64,000 bases of DNA from Homoserinibacter sp. YIM 151385. Lineage in GTDB: Bacteria; Actinomycetota; Actinomycetes; Actinomycetales; Microbacteriaceae. The position numbers and the translations under genes are program-made. The notes beneath the pieces were generated by a model. That model had not been told where the DNA came from. It saw only the letters and a program-made list of their open reading frames with translations, and did not search any database. The stretch's first letter is position 1, and every line of letters begins with the position of its first letter. The DNA lies in contig NZ_CP115175.1 in NCBI RefSeq assembly GCF_027912415.1, forward strand, positions 2,666,001-2,730,000, given 5' to 3'. This document shows, in pieces, positions 14,478-24,706 of the stretch.

Positions 14478-16085
14478 GTGCCCCGCCTCGACCTGCGGGC
14501 GTGGCTCGACCGGCTCCGCCACCTCTGGCTGTCCTCGCTGCAGCTGCGCACGGTCGCGCTGACGGTCGTCCTCTCGACGATCGCGGTGACCGTCATCGGC
14601 GGCTTCATCTCCACGAGCGTGCGCTCCAACCTGTTCGACTCGCGCCGGGAGCAGGTCGTCGCCTCCGCGAGCCGCGCCACCGTCAACGCGCAGGCCGAGT
14701 TCACGAACGCCGCGGAGTCGGCCGACCAGCAGGACTTCGACCTCGTCTCCGCGAACGTGCGCGACGTCATCCAGCGCTCCACCTCGAGCCCGAGCGAGGC
14801 TTTCGCGATCCTCCGCGCACCGGATCAGGACGGCGCCTCGCCCTTCCAGGACGTCCGCGTCGGCGAGTTCGACCGTGAGGTCCTCGTGGGCGCCGAGCTC
14901 CAGGCCGCCGTGCTCGCGAGCGACGGCGGCGCGGTCTACGCCCAGCCCGTCGAGATCCGCTCCGGCGACTCGACCTCCCCCGGCCTCATCGCGGGCTCCA
15001 TGCTCGAGGTCCAGGGGGCGGGCCGCTACCAGCTCTACCTCCTCTTCTCGCTCGCCGACGTGCAGGCGACCCTCGGCTTCGTGCAGCAGACGATCCTCCT
15101 CGGCGGACTCGCGCTCGTGGCGCTCATCGCGCTCGTCGCCTACGTCGTGGTCCGCCTCGTCGTCGGACCCGTGCGGATCGCGGCCGAGACGAGCGAGAAG
15201 CTCGCGGCGGGCATGCTCGAGGAGCGCCTGCCGGAGCGCGGCGAGGACGTCCTCGCGGTGCTCGCGCGCTCCTTCAACCGGATGGCCGACAGCCTCCAGC
15301 AGCAGATCCGCCAGCTCGCCGACCTCTCGCACGTGCAGCAGCGCTTCGTGAGCGACGTCTCGCACGAGCTCCGCACGCCGCTCACGACGATCCGGCTCGC
15401 GGGCGACGTGCTCTACGACCAGCGCGAGACCTTCCCGCCGACGACCGCGCGCACCGCCGAGCTGCTGCACACCCAGACGGAGCGCTTCGAGCTCCTGCTC
15501 GCCGACCTCCTCGAGATGAGCCGCTACGACGCGGGCGCCGTCGAGCTGGAGTCCGAGCCGACGAGCCTCGTGCGCCTCGCGGAGGATGCGATCGAGCAGG
15601 TGCGCCCGCTCGCCGACGAGCGCGGCTCCGACCTCCGGCTGGTCGCCCCGGGCGGCTACTTCGAGGCCGAGGTCGACGCGCGCCGCATCCGCCGCGTCCT
15701 CCGCAACCTCCTCGGCAACGCGATCGACCACGGCGAGGGCCGGCCGATCGCGGTGCACGTCGACAGCGACGAGCAGGCCGTCGCGATCGCGGTGCGGGAC
15801 TACGGGGTCGGCATGACGGAGGAGGAGACGCGGCGGGTCTTCGACCGCTTCTGGCGCGCCGACCCCTCGCGGCAGCGCCGCACGGGCGGCACGGGCCTCG
15901 GCCTCGCGATCTCGCTCGAGGACGCGACCGTGCACGGCGGCCGGCTCGAGGTGTGGTCGGCTCCGGGGGAGGGCAGCTGCTTCCTCCTGACCCTCCCGCG
16001 CCACCGCGGCGCCGAGGTCCACGGCTCGCCCCTCACGCTGCCGCCGGACGACGGGAGCGACTTCGTGCAGGAGGTGGAGCCGTGA
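14478..16085 (+). CDS. mtrB: Sensor histidine kinase MtrB
   Basis: This 535-residue membrane kinase starts at GTG. It has transmembrane helix 1 at about residues 22-45, an extracellular sensor of about 150 residues and helix 2 at about 195-217. A HAMP domain follows, then the H-box SDVSHELRTPLTTIR and the ATPase boxes LLGNAIDHGEG, DYGVGMTEEE and GGTGLGLAIS. It phosphorylates MtrA. The TGA overlaps the lpqB GTG start as GTGA, indicating translational coupling with the lipoprotein known to modulate MtrB. The length is close to that of other actinobacterial MtrB proteins. Confidence 0.95.
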   Translation: MPRLDLRAWLDRLRHLWLSSLQLRTVALTVVLSTIAVTVIGGFISTSVRSNLFDSRREQVVASASRATVNAQAEFTNAAESADQQDFDLVSANVRDVIQRSTSSPSEAFAILRAPDQDGASPFQDVRVGEFDREVLVGAELQAAVLASDGGAVYAQPVEIRSGDSTSPGLIAGSMLEVQGAGRYQLYLLFSLADVQATLGFVQQTILLGGLALVALIALVAYVVVRLVVGPVRIAAETSEKLAAGMLEERLPERGEDVLAVLARSFNRMADSLQQQIRQLADLSHVQQRFVSDVSHELRTPLTTIRLAGDVLYDQRETFPPTTARTAELLHTQTERFELLLADLLEMSRYDAGAVELESEPTSLVRLAEDAIEQVRPLADERGSDLRLVAPGGYFEAEVDARRIRRVLRNLLGNAIDHGEGRPIAVHVDSDEQAVAIAVRDYGVGMTEEETRRVFDRFWRADPSRQRRTGGTGLGLAISLEDATVHGGRLEVWSAPGEGSCFLLTLPRHRGAEVHGSPLTLPPDDGSDFVQEVEP

Positions 16086-17761
16086 TCGGACGACGGCGGA
16101 TGCGGGCCCGGCTCGCGGGGGCCCTCGCGGCGCTCTCGGCGGCCGCGCTCCTCGCGGGCTGCGTCATGATCCCGACCTCGGGCGAGGTCCTCTCGGTCCC
16201 GATCGAGGAGGATCAGGCCGAGGAGCAGGTCACCTTCCTCCCGCGCGGGCCGCAGGCGGGTGCGACGCAGGAGGAGATCCTCCAGGGCTTCGTGACGGCG
16301 GGCCTCGGCCCGCAGGACGGGTACCAGGTGGCGAAGCAGTTCCTCGCCCCCGAGTTCGCGACCGACTGGAACCCGACCGAGAGCGTGCTCGTGAGCTCCC
16401 GCCGCGAGCCGGTCGTCCGACTCGGCGCCGAGCGGCTCGAGCTCGGCGTCCAGGTGGATGCCGTGGTCGACGCGGCGGGCGTCTACCGCTCGTCCCGCGG
16501 CGGCGGCGTGCAGGATCTCGAGTTCGAGTTCGAGGAGGTCGACGGCGAGTGGCGGATCTCGGGCGCCCCCGACGGCACGGTCGTCTCGGCCGGCACCTTC
16601 CGCACCCTCTTCGAGCCCTACCCGCTCTACTTCGTCGACCCGAGCGCCGCCTTCCTCGTGCCGGATGTGCGCTGGTACCCGCGTCTCGCGACCTCCGGCA
16701 CCCGGATGGCCAGATCCCTCATCCAGGGTCCGAGCGCGTGGCTCGAGGGCGCCGTCACGACGAGCTTCCCGGAGGGCACCCGCCTCGCCTCGCCCGTGCA
16801 GATCGAGGACGGGGTCGCGCGCGTCGAGCTCTCGCCGGAGGCCCTCGAGGCGGGGCAGGCGGGGCGCTCGCGGATGCTCTCGCAGCTCCGCGAGACGCTC
16901 GGTGCGCTCGGCACCGTGAGCGGCGTCGAGCTCGTCGTCCGCGACCTCCCGATCGACGTCGCGGCGGGCGAGCCGCTCGAGGCGGAGCCGCGCGCGGAGG
17001 CCGATCCGCTCGTGCTGGGGGAGGACGGCTTCGGCTTCGCCGGCGACGACGGGCTCCGGCGGATCGCGGGGGTGAGCGCCGTGGTCGAGGAGCTCGAGCC
17101 GGATGCGGTCGTGCTCTCCCGGGATCGCGCCTCGGCGGCGATCCGCACCGAGGCGGGCGTCTCGCTCGTCCGCGACGGCGAGGCGGCTCCCGTCGACGAG
17201 CGCCCCGACCTCGTCGCGCCGTCGATCGACCCGCACGGCTGGCTCTGGTCGGCCTCGCGCACCGGCGACCGCACGCTGCGCCTCGTCGACGGCTCGGGCG
17301 CCGTCGTCGAGCTCGACTCCGGCCTGCCCGATCGCGGCGTGCTCACCGCCCTGCGGGTCTCGCGCGACGGCAGCCGCCTGCTCGCCGCCGTCCGCGGCGC
17401 CGACAGCTCGGTGCTCCTTGCCGCCGCGATCATCCGCGACGCGGACCTCGTCCCCGTCGAGATCGGCGAGGCGGTCACGGTCGCGACCGAGTCCGCGGCG
17501 ATCGTCGACGCGGCCTGGGTGTCGGGCGACTCCGTCGCCTCGCTGACGCAGGATGCGGGCGGCGCCCACGTGCGGATCACCCAGCTGGGCGGCTTCACGA
17601 GCGGCTTCGGCGAGGAGACCGCGGCGGGCGCGATCGCCGCGGGCGAGGGCGGCTCGACCGGCATCCGCCTCCTCGAGGGGGACCGCGTGCTCCAGCCCTC
17701 GGGCGCGGGCGGCTGGCGGGCCGTGGAGCGCGGCGTGCGGGTGCTCGGCGTCCAGCAGTAG
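16082..17761 (+). CDS. lpqB: Lipoprotein LpqB (GerMN / beta-propeller), MtrAB accessory
   Basis: This 559-residue lipoprotein has a signal peptide with the lipobox LLAGC near residue 26, a GerMN domain in the N-terminal half (about 60-320, in two parts) and a C-terminal region with WD40-like propeller repeats (about 340-550; GWLWSASRTGDRTLRLVDGS is typical of the family). LpqB interacts with the extracellular sensor of MtrB in mycobacteria and influences MtrA phosphorylation. The gene overlaps mtrB by four bases. The open frame extends upstream, but only the GTG at 16082 precedes a functional signal peptide. Confidence 0.93.
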   Translation: MIGRRRMRARLAGALAALSAAALLAGCVMIPTSGEVLSVPIEEDQAEEQVTFLPRGPQAGATQEEILQGFVTAGLGPQDGYQVAKQFLAPEFATDWNPTESVLVSSRREPVVRLGAERLELGVQVDAVVDAAGVYRSSRGGGVQDLEFEFEEVDGEWRISGAPDGTVVSAGTFRTLFEPYPLYFVDPSAAFLVPDVRWYPRLATSGTRMARSLIQGPSAWLEGAVTTSFPEGTRLASPVQIEDGVARVELSPEALEAGQAGRSRMLSQLRETLGALGTVSGVELVVRDLPIDVAAGEPLEAEPRAEADPLVLGEDGFGFAGDDGLRRIAGVSAVVEELEPDAVVLSRDRASAAIRTEAGVSLVRDGEAAPVDERPDLVAPSIDPHGWLWSASRTGDRTLRLVDGSGAVVELDSGLPDRGVLTALRVSRDGSRLLAAVRGADSSVLLAAAIIRDADLVPVEIGEAVTVATESAAIVDAAWVSGDSVASLTQDAGGAHVRITQLGGFTSGFGEETAAGAIAAGEGGSTGIRLLEGDRVLQPSGAGGWRAVERGVRVLGVQQ

Positions 17762-17837
17762 CGCGCCCCTCCTCGACAGGGCGGCATCCGGCGGATCGTC
17801 CACATCGGCGGGTGGTCGGGCGCGCCGGAGCGGTGGG

Positions 17838-18602
17838 ATGCGGCAGTCTCCCCGCATGCCCGCCCGCCGCGCTCCCGACCCGGCCGCTCCGCGCGGCACC
17901 GTGACCGGCGGGGTGCGACGGGAGGCGCTGCGCGAGGCGCTGCTCGATGCGCTCGCCGTCGTGCTGCCGGTGGCCTGCGCCGGCTGCGGTCACCCGGACC
18001 GCGCCGTCTGCGCGGCCTGCCGGGCCGCGCTCGCCGCGCCGCCGCCGCGGGTCCCGCCGCTCGCCGGCGGGCTGCCGGTCTCGGCGGGGCTCGTCTACGC
18101 GGGTCCGGCCCGCCGCATCCTCGTCGCCGTCAAGGAGGAGGGGCGGGCGGAGCTCGCGTCCGCGCTCGCCCCGGCGCTCGACCGCGCGATCGCGGCGGCT
18201 CTCGCGGGCGTCGCCCCGCCGGTCCTCGTCTGCCCCGTCCCGTCCTCGCGTCGCGGACGCCGTCGGCGCGGGGTCGAGCCCGTCCGGCAGCTCCTCGCGG
18301 CGGCGCGAATCCGCGCGACGCCGCTCCTGCGCCACGCCCGCGGCGCGCGCGACGGGCCCGAGCAGAAGCGGCTCGATCGCGCCGGCCGCCTCGCCTCGCG
18401 CGCCGGGGCGCTGCGTGCCCGCCGCCCCCTCCACGGCCTCCGCATCCTCCTCGTGGACGACGTCGCGACGACTGGCGCGAGCCTCGAGGAGGCGGCCCGC
18501 GCGGTCCGTGCGGCGGGCGGCGAGGTGCTCGGCGCGGCGGTGCTCGCAGCCACCCCGGCGGGTGCGGGAGCTCTGCGTGAACGTGGAGGAGATTCCTCGT
18601 GA
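17838..18602 (+). CDS. ComF family phosphoribosyltransferase-like protein
   Basis: This 254-residue ComF-type protein has an N-terminal zinc-ribbon-like CAGCGHPDRAVCAAC (two Cys-x2-Cys pairs) and a C-terminal phosphoribosyltransferase fold with the PRPP loop LLVDDVATTGAS, in which two acidic residues are followed by Thr-Thr-Gly. In transformable bacteria ComF helps move single-stranded DNA into the cytoplasm; in actinobacteria the gene is conserved between lpqB and hpf and the role is unclear. The ATG at 17838 is preferred over 17856 because GGAG (17827-17830) is seven bases upstream. Confidence 0.88.
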   Translation: MRQSPRMPARRAPDPAAPRGTVTGGVRREALREALLDALAVVLPVACAGCGHPDRAVCAACRAALAAPPPRVPPLAGGLPVSAGLVYAGPARRILVAVKEEGRAELASALAPALDRAIAAALAGVAPPVLVCPVPSSRRGRRRRGVEPVRQLLAAARIRATPLLRHARGARDGPEQKRLDRAGRLASRAGALRARRPLHGLRILLVDDVATTGASLEEAARAVRAAGGEVLGAAVLAATPAGAGALRERGGDSS

Positions 18603-18627
18603 CAACCCGGTGCACGACGCGTACGGT
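18599..18627 (+). promoter_or_regulatory. Predicted promoter of hpf
   Basis: GTGACA (18599-18604) and TACGGT (18622-18627) are separated by exactly 17 bases, a good match to a housekeeping-type promoter. The downstream leader of about 60 bases ends with a strong AGGAGG site. Confidence 0.5.
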
Positions 18628-18692
18628 GAGCGAAACGGCGTGGAGGGAAACCGCCTGGACCCGGGCGGCACGCCGGAGTCAGGAGGTCAGCT

Positions 18693-19349
18693 GTGGACAT
18701 CACGATCACCGGCCGGGGGGTCGGCATCCCGGATCGATTCGAGGACTACGCGACGGAGAAGGCCGAGAAGGTCGAACACCTGGCGCCGAAGTCGATCGCC
18801 CTCGAGATCAAGGTCTGCCGCCATCACGAGACGCACGGGAACGCGGGCGACGACCGCGTGGAGCTCACGCTGATCGGGCCGGGGCCCATCGTCCGCGCGG
18901 AGGCGGGAGCCGGCGACAAGTACGCCGCCTTCGACCTCGCGATCGACAAGCTGATCGAGCGGATCCGCCAGGCGAAGGATCGCCGCAAGGTCCACCGCGG
19001 GCAGCATCGGCCGACCTCGCTCCGCGAGGCGAGCGCCGACGGCTTCAGCGTCACCGACATCACGCCGGCGAGCGCCGACCTCATCGACCAGGTCGCGACC
19101 GGCTCGGTGCCGGTGACCGGCGAGTCGGAGGAGGACTGGAGCCCCGTCGTCATCCGCCACAAGGTGTTCCCGTCGACGCGGATGACGCAGACGGACGCGG
19201 TCGATCACATGGAGCTGGTCGGGCACGACTTCTTCCTGTTCATCGACGCCGAGACGGACCGGCCGAGCGTCGTCTACCGGCGCAAGGGATGGGACTACGG
19301 CGTGATCGGCCTCGAGGAGACCGCCGACGAGCTCGCCGCGCGCCGCTAG
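18693..19349 (+). CDS. hpf: Ribosome hibernation-promoting factor (long form)
   Basis: This 218-residue long HPF has an N-terminal S30AE domain (residues 1-100; MDITITGRGVGIPDRFEDYA start and basic KDRRKVHRG end) and a C-terminal dimerisation domain (about 155-215) with the conserved VIRHKVFPSTRMTQTDAVDH. Long HPFs bridge two 70S ribosomes into inactive 100S dimers in stationary phase or hypoxia. AGGAGG (18681-18686) lies six bases before the GTG start. A promoter is visible upstream and a hairpin downstream, so it is probably transcribed on its own. The position between comF and secA is conserved in actinobacteria. Confidence 0.95.
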   Translation: MDITITGRGVGIPDRFEDYATEKAEKVEHLAPKSIALEIKVCRHHETHGNAGDDRVELTLIGPGPIVRAEAGAGDKYAAFDLAIDKLIERIRQAKDRRKVHRGQHRPTSLREASADGFSVTDITPASADLIDQVATGSVPVTGESEEDWSPVVIRHKVFPSTRMTQTDAVDHMELVGHDFFLFIDAETDRPSVVYRRKGWDYGVIGLEETADELAARR

Positions 19350-19364
19350 CCGCGCGCCCGCTCC

Positions 19365-19405
19365 GGGAGCCGGCATCCCCGCCCACAACGGGGGTGCCGG
19401 CTCCC
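19365..19405 (+). terminator. Terminator hairpin after hpf
   Basis: GGGAGCCGGCATCCCC (19365-19380) pairs with GGGGGTGCCGGCTCCC (19390-19405) with one G-T pair and a nine-base loop. It lies 16 bases after the hpf stop and upstream of the secA promoter region. No T-run follows, as is usual in GC-rich actinobacteria. Confidence 0.65.
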
Positions 19406-19428
19406 AGTCATTCCGGCCCGGGGCACGG

Positions 19429-19434
19429 TAGGGT
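19429..19434 (+). promoter_or_regulatory. Possible -10 box of secA
   Basis: TAGGGT lies just after the hpf terminator and 66 bases before the secA GTG. The -35 match is poor, so this is tentative. Confidence 0.3.
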
Positions 19435-19499
19435 AACGCTCTGGTCACGGCGCACGCCGCCGTGCCCGGGAACCGTCCAGAACAGCTTGGAGTCCAGTC

Positions 19500-22334
<2,835 letters not shown>

Positions 22335-22359
22335 CCGTCCCCTCTCGCGGCCGGCCCCC

Positions 22360-22391
22360 CGAGGCGCGCCGGCGGAGTCGGACGCGCCTCG
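22360..22391 (+). terminator. Terminator hairpin after secA
   Basis: CGAGGCGCG (22360-22368) and CGCGCCTCG (22383-22391) form a perfect nine-base stem with a 14-base loop, 25 bases after the secA stop. The rest of the 211-base gap up to 22545 holds nothing else I can recognise. Confidence 0.5.
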
Positions 22392-22545
22392 AGCGTCGCG
22401 CGCCGTCCCCAGGATCGGCTGAGACGTCGGTCTGCGGCGCTGGCCGCCGGGCTCGGCCGCCTGAGCCGGTCGTCCGCTCATCCCGCCGATCGAGGCGCGT
22501 CCGGCTGAGTCGGATGCGTCGCGAGACCCTCGAGCCTGCGCGCGA

Positions 22546-23004
22546 TTACAGCACGTGCAGCGCGGTCGCGCGCCAGCGGCCGTCGAGGCCCTCGAGGCGG
22601 ATCGCGACGACCCGCGTGCGAGCCCGGCCGTGCACGACGATCGCCGCCTCGACGATGCCGGAGCGCGGCACGCACGCCTGCATGCTCCCGACCGCGAAGG
22701 CGGGGCGGCTGGCGCGCTGACCGCGGGCCTGCCGCGCGCGGGAGGAGATCACGACGCGCTTGAGCAGGTGCCGGTAGACCTCGTCGGAGACCCAGCGCGA
22801 GATCTGCTCGAGCTCGCGGGCGCCGGCGAGGATCTCGATGACGCATCTCGCGAGGTTCTCGAGGAGGGGCGCCGGATCCGGCAGCGCCTCCGTGGCGGTC
22901 GGCTGGGCTGAGAAGTAGTCCTCTACGACGAGTTGAAGCGGCAACTCGGTGTTCCGTCCGTTCGGGTGCTCTCCCGAGCACTTTCGTGCACGCCTTTTCG
23001 GCAA
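22546..23004 (-). CDS. Rv3235-family protein (DUF6459-like)
   Basis: The protein has about 152 residues and shows the family pattern: YFSAQPT, then LPDPAPLLENLARC, ARELEQISRWVSDEVYRHLL, and a C-terminal beta region ending RLEGLDGRWRATALHVL. The family is conserved next to secA in actinobacteria; its function is unknown. No ATG or GTG lies in frame near the start. TTG codons occur at 23004 (chosen because it leaves about 29 residues before YFSAQ, as in relatives) and at 22944, and neither has a ribosome-binding site. Two inverted repeats lie in the putative 5' part (22966-22981, 22997-23010), so the true start may be the later TTG. Confidence 0.72.
   Translation of the reverse strand: MPKRRARKCSGEHPNGRNTELPLQLVVEDYFSAQPTATEALPDPAPLLENLARCVIEILAGARELEQISRWVSDEVYRHLLKRVVISSRARQARGQRASRPAFAVGSMQACVPRSGIVEAAIVVHGRARTRVVAIRLEGLDGRWRATALHVL
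22966..22981. repeat. Inverted repeat near the start of the Rv3235-family gene
   Basis: GTGCTC-TCCC-GAGCAC is a perfect six-base inverted repeat. It lies either in the first codons or in the leader of the minus-strand gene, depending on which TTG is used. Confidence 0.4.
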
Positions 23005-23010
23005 GCCGAA
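22997..23010. repeat. Second inverted repeat in the Rv3235 / unknown-protein divergent region
   Basis: TTCGGC-AA-GCCGAA is a perfect inverted repeat 15 bases from the previous one, in a locally less GC-rich stretch. A regulatory role is possible but unproven. Confidence 0.4.
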
Positions 23011-23091
23011 GCATTCAACACGAGTGCCCCGGGATTGTCGAGTCGTCCTCCAGGCTGGGGAGAACCGGCGTCGCCCGGCCCCGCGCTCCGA

Positions 23092-23097
23092 TACCGT
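23092..23097 (+). promoter_or_regulatory. -10 box, probable leaderless promoter
   Basis: TACCGT ends six bases before the ATG at 23104, with no ribosome-binding site between them. Confidence 0.45.
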
Positions 23098-23103
23098 GCC
23101 GGG

Positions 23104-23664
23104 ATGCGCTGGGAGCCGGTCTTCGACGACCTCGAGGGCGAGTTCGCCCACGGGCTCGCCCGCGAGGAGGCCGCGCTCGCGGCCGAGGAGGAGCGGCTCC
23201 GGTTCGCGCGGCTCGAGCTGGCGGAACGGCTGACCGGCCTCCTCGGGGCCGAGGTCGAGCTGCAGCTGCGCGACGGCGGCGCCCTCCGGCTCCGTCTCGA
23301 GTCGGTCGGTCGCGACTGGATCGCGGGCCGCGCTGCGCACGGCGCCCTCGAATCCGCGCTCGTCCCCGTGCCGGCGGTCGTGGGGCTCGTCGCCGAGGCG
23401 TCCGCGCTCGAGCCCGCCGCCGCGCCCGCCGCGAGCGGGCTCGAGCGCCGTCTCGGGATCGCGGTCGCGCTGCGCGACCTCACCCGCCGCCGTGCCCCCG
23501 TCGAGCTCCTCACCGACCGCTCGCGGCTCCGCGGCACGATCGACCGGGTCGCCCGCGACCATCTCGACCTCGCCGAGCACGAGCTCGACGAGCCGCGTCG
23601 GGATGCCGCGGTGCGCCGGACCCGGCTGGTCGCGCTCGCGACGCTGGTCTGCGTGCGCTACTGA
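23104..23664 (+). CDS. Uncharacterised 186-residue protein
   Basis: No named family is recognised. The N-terminal 45 residues are a charged helix (FDDLEGEFAHGLAREEAALA then AAEEERLRFARLEL). Two similar small beta modules follow: about 47-75 (LLGAEVELQLRDGGALRLRL, then ESVGRDWI) and about 120-150 (RRAPVELLTDRSRLRGTIDR, then VARDHLDL). Both have the strand-turn-strand pattern of a short SH3- or LSm-like barrel. The second module is followed by residues ending in VALATLVCVRY. No signal peptide or membrane segment is visible. A leaderless-type TACCGT box supports the start. Its place between the Rv3235-family and HTH genes recurs in Microbacteriaceae as far as I recall; the function is unknown. 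Confidence 0.6.
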   Translation: MRWEPVFDDLEGEFAHGLAREEAALAAEEERLRFARLELAERLTGLLGAEVELQLRDGGALRLRLESVGRDWIAGRAAHGALESALVPVPAVVGLVAEASALEPAAAPAASGLERRLGIAVALRDLTRRRAPVELLTDRSRLRGTIDRVARDHLDLAEHELDEPRRDAAVRRTRLVALATLVCVRY

Positions 23665-23677
23665 GGCGCCGAGCCGA

Positions 23678-23965
23678 TCAGCCGCGGCGCCGACCGGCGA
23701 AGATGTCGACGATGTCGTCGGCCCGCTCGGCGAGCTCGTTCCAGCGACCCGCGAGACGCGCCTCCTCGTAGCGCGCCTCGATGTAGGCCTCGAGGTGGTC
23801 GCGCTCGACGCGCCAGTGGGCCCGCGTGCCGACCTGGATGGCGGGGATCTCGCCCGCGCGCACGAGCGCGGAGGCCTCGACGACGGAGATGCGGAGGATC
23901 TCGGCGACATCGAGGAGCGTCAGGAAGCGCGCGAGCGCGCGGTCCTGGCGTCCGATGCCGTTCAT
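23678..23965 (-). CDS. Helix-turn-helix (excisionase/BldC-like) DNA-binding protein
   Basis: This small protein of 95 residues has an AlpA/BldC-type winged HTH: FLTLLDVAEILRISVVEASA is the first helix pair, followed by LVRAGEIPAIQVGTRAHWRV and the DNA-contacting HLEAYIEARY helix. The family includes excisionases and BldC-like developmental regulators; with no phage genes nearby, the regulator reading is more likely. I chose the ATG at 23965 because CAGAAT ends seven bases before it on the minus strand. An ATG three codons upstream (23974) is the alternative. It is convergent with the unknown protein and divergent from the SAF gene. Confidence 0.8.
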   Translation of the reverse strand: MNGIGRQDRALARFLTLLDVAEILRISVVEASALVRAGEIPAIQVGTRAHWRVERDHLEAYIEARYEEARLAGRWNELAERADDIVDIFAGRRRG

Positions 23966-24076
23966 GTCCACCATTCTGCTCGCGACCGATCCCGCCGGAG
24001 CCTCCTGTGGATAAGTCCCGTCGGCCTGCGCGCCGGTTCGCCACGATAGGCGTCACCCGATCCCGAGGAGCCCCCG

Positions 24077-24706
24077 ATGCCCGAGCCCCGTCCACGTCCG
24101 CGCCGACTTGTCGACCCCCGGCTCCTCATCGGCGCCGGCCTGGTGCTCGCCTCGATCGCCGGCGTCGTGGGCGTGCTGGCGGCGGCCGACCGCACCGTCG
24201 AGGTCTTCGCCGCGCGCGATGCCATCGGCCCGGGCGAGACGCTGGATCGCGACGCGCTCACCATCCGCCGCGTCGCCCTGGACGGGGCGGAGGCGCGGTA
24301 TCTGGCGGCCGGCGCCCGCATCCCCGAGGGCGCGGTCGCCGTCCGGCCGATCGGCCAGGGGGAGCTGATCCCGAGCGCCGCGCTCGCCGCGGCCGACGGC
24401 TCCGGGCGCGTGCCGGTCGTGGTGCCCTCGCCCGGCGAGCTCGGGTCGGGCGTCCGTCCGGGCGTCGAGGTGGAGCTCTGGGCGGCGGCGGCGTCCGCCG
24501 GCGAGGGCGAGACCGCGGTGATCGCGGGGGAGGCCGTCGTGGTGCGCCTCGTGGAGCGCCGCGGCCTCGTCGGCGACGAGGGGGCGGCCGCGGTCGAGGT
24601 GCTGCTCGATCGGGAGGATCTGCCGGCCGTGCTCGACGCCGTCGCCGAGGAGCGGCCGGTCTCGCCCGTGCCGCTCGGCGTGCCGCTGGAGTCGTCCCGT
24701 GGCTGA
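24077..24706 (+). CDS. SAF domain protein (CpaB/RcpC-like)
   Basis: This 209-residue protein has a basic N-terminus, one transmembrane helix (about 14-34) and a SAF domain (about 40-100; EVFAARDAIGPGETLDRDAL and the later IPEGAVAVRPIGQGELI are characteristic). A further beta domain completes it. CpaB/RcpC proteins with SAF domains assist Flp pilus assembly, often binding peptidoglycan. Here the pilin, ATPase CpaF and TadB/C genes are not adjacent, so a pilus role is only suggested. GAGGAG lies a few bases upstream of the ATG. It overlaps the CpaE-like ATPase gene by eight bases. Confidence 0.8.
   Translation: MPEPRPRPRRLVDPRLLIGAGLVLASIAGVVGVLAAADRTVEVFAARDAIGPGETLDRDALTIRRVALDGAEARYLAAGARIPEGAVAVRPIGQGELIPSAALAAADGSGRVPVVVPSPGELGSGVRPGVEVELWAAAASAGEGETAVIAGEAVVVRLVERRGLVGDEGAAAVEVLLDREDLPAVLDAVAEERPVSPVPLGVPLESSRG

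Noticed and set aside
22478-23014. A frame starting at ATG 23014 as the start of the Rv3235-family protein
   Set aside because: That ATG is in a different frame, and its product loses all similarity to the family. A TTG start in the correct frame was preferred.
23678-23974. The BldC/AlpA-like protein as a phage excisionase
   Set aside because: No integrase or phage gene is nearby and the neighbourhood is core chromosome; a regulator is more likely.
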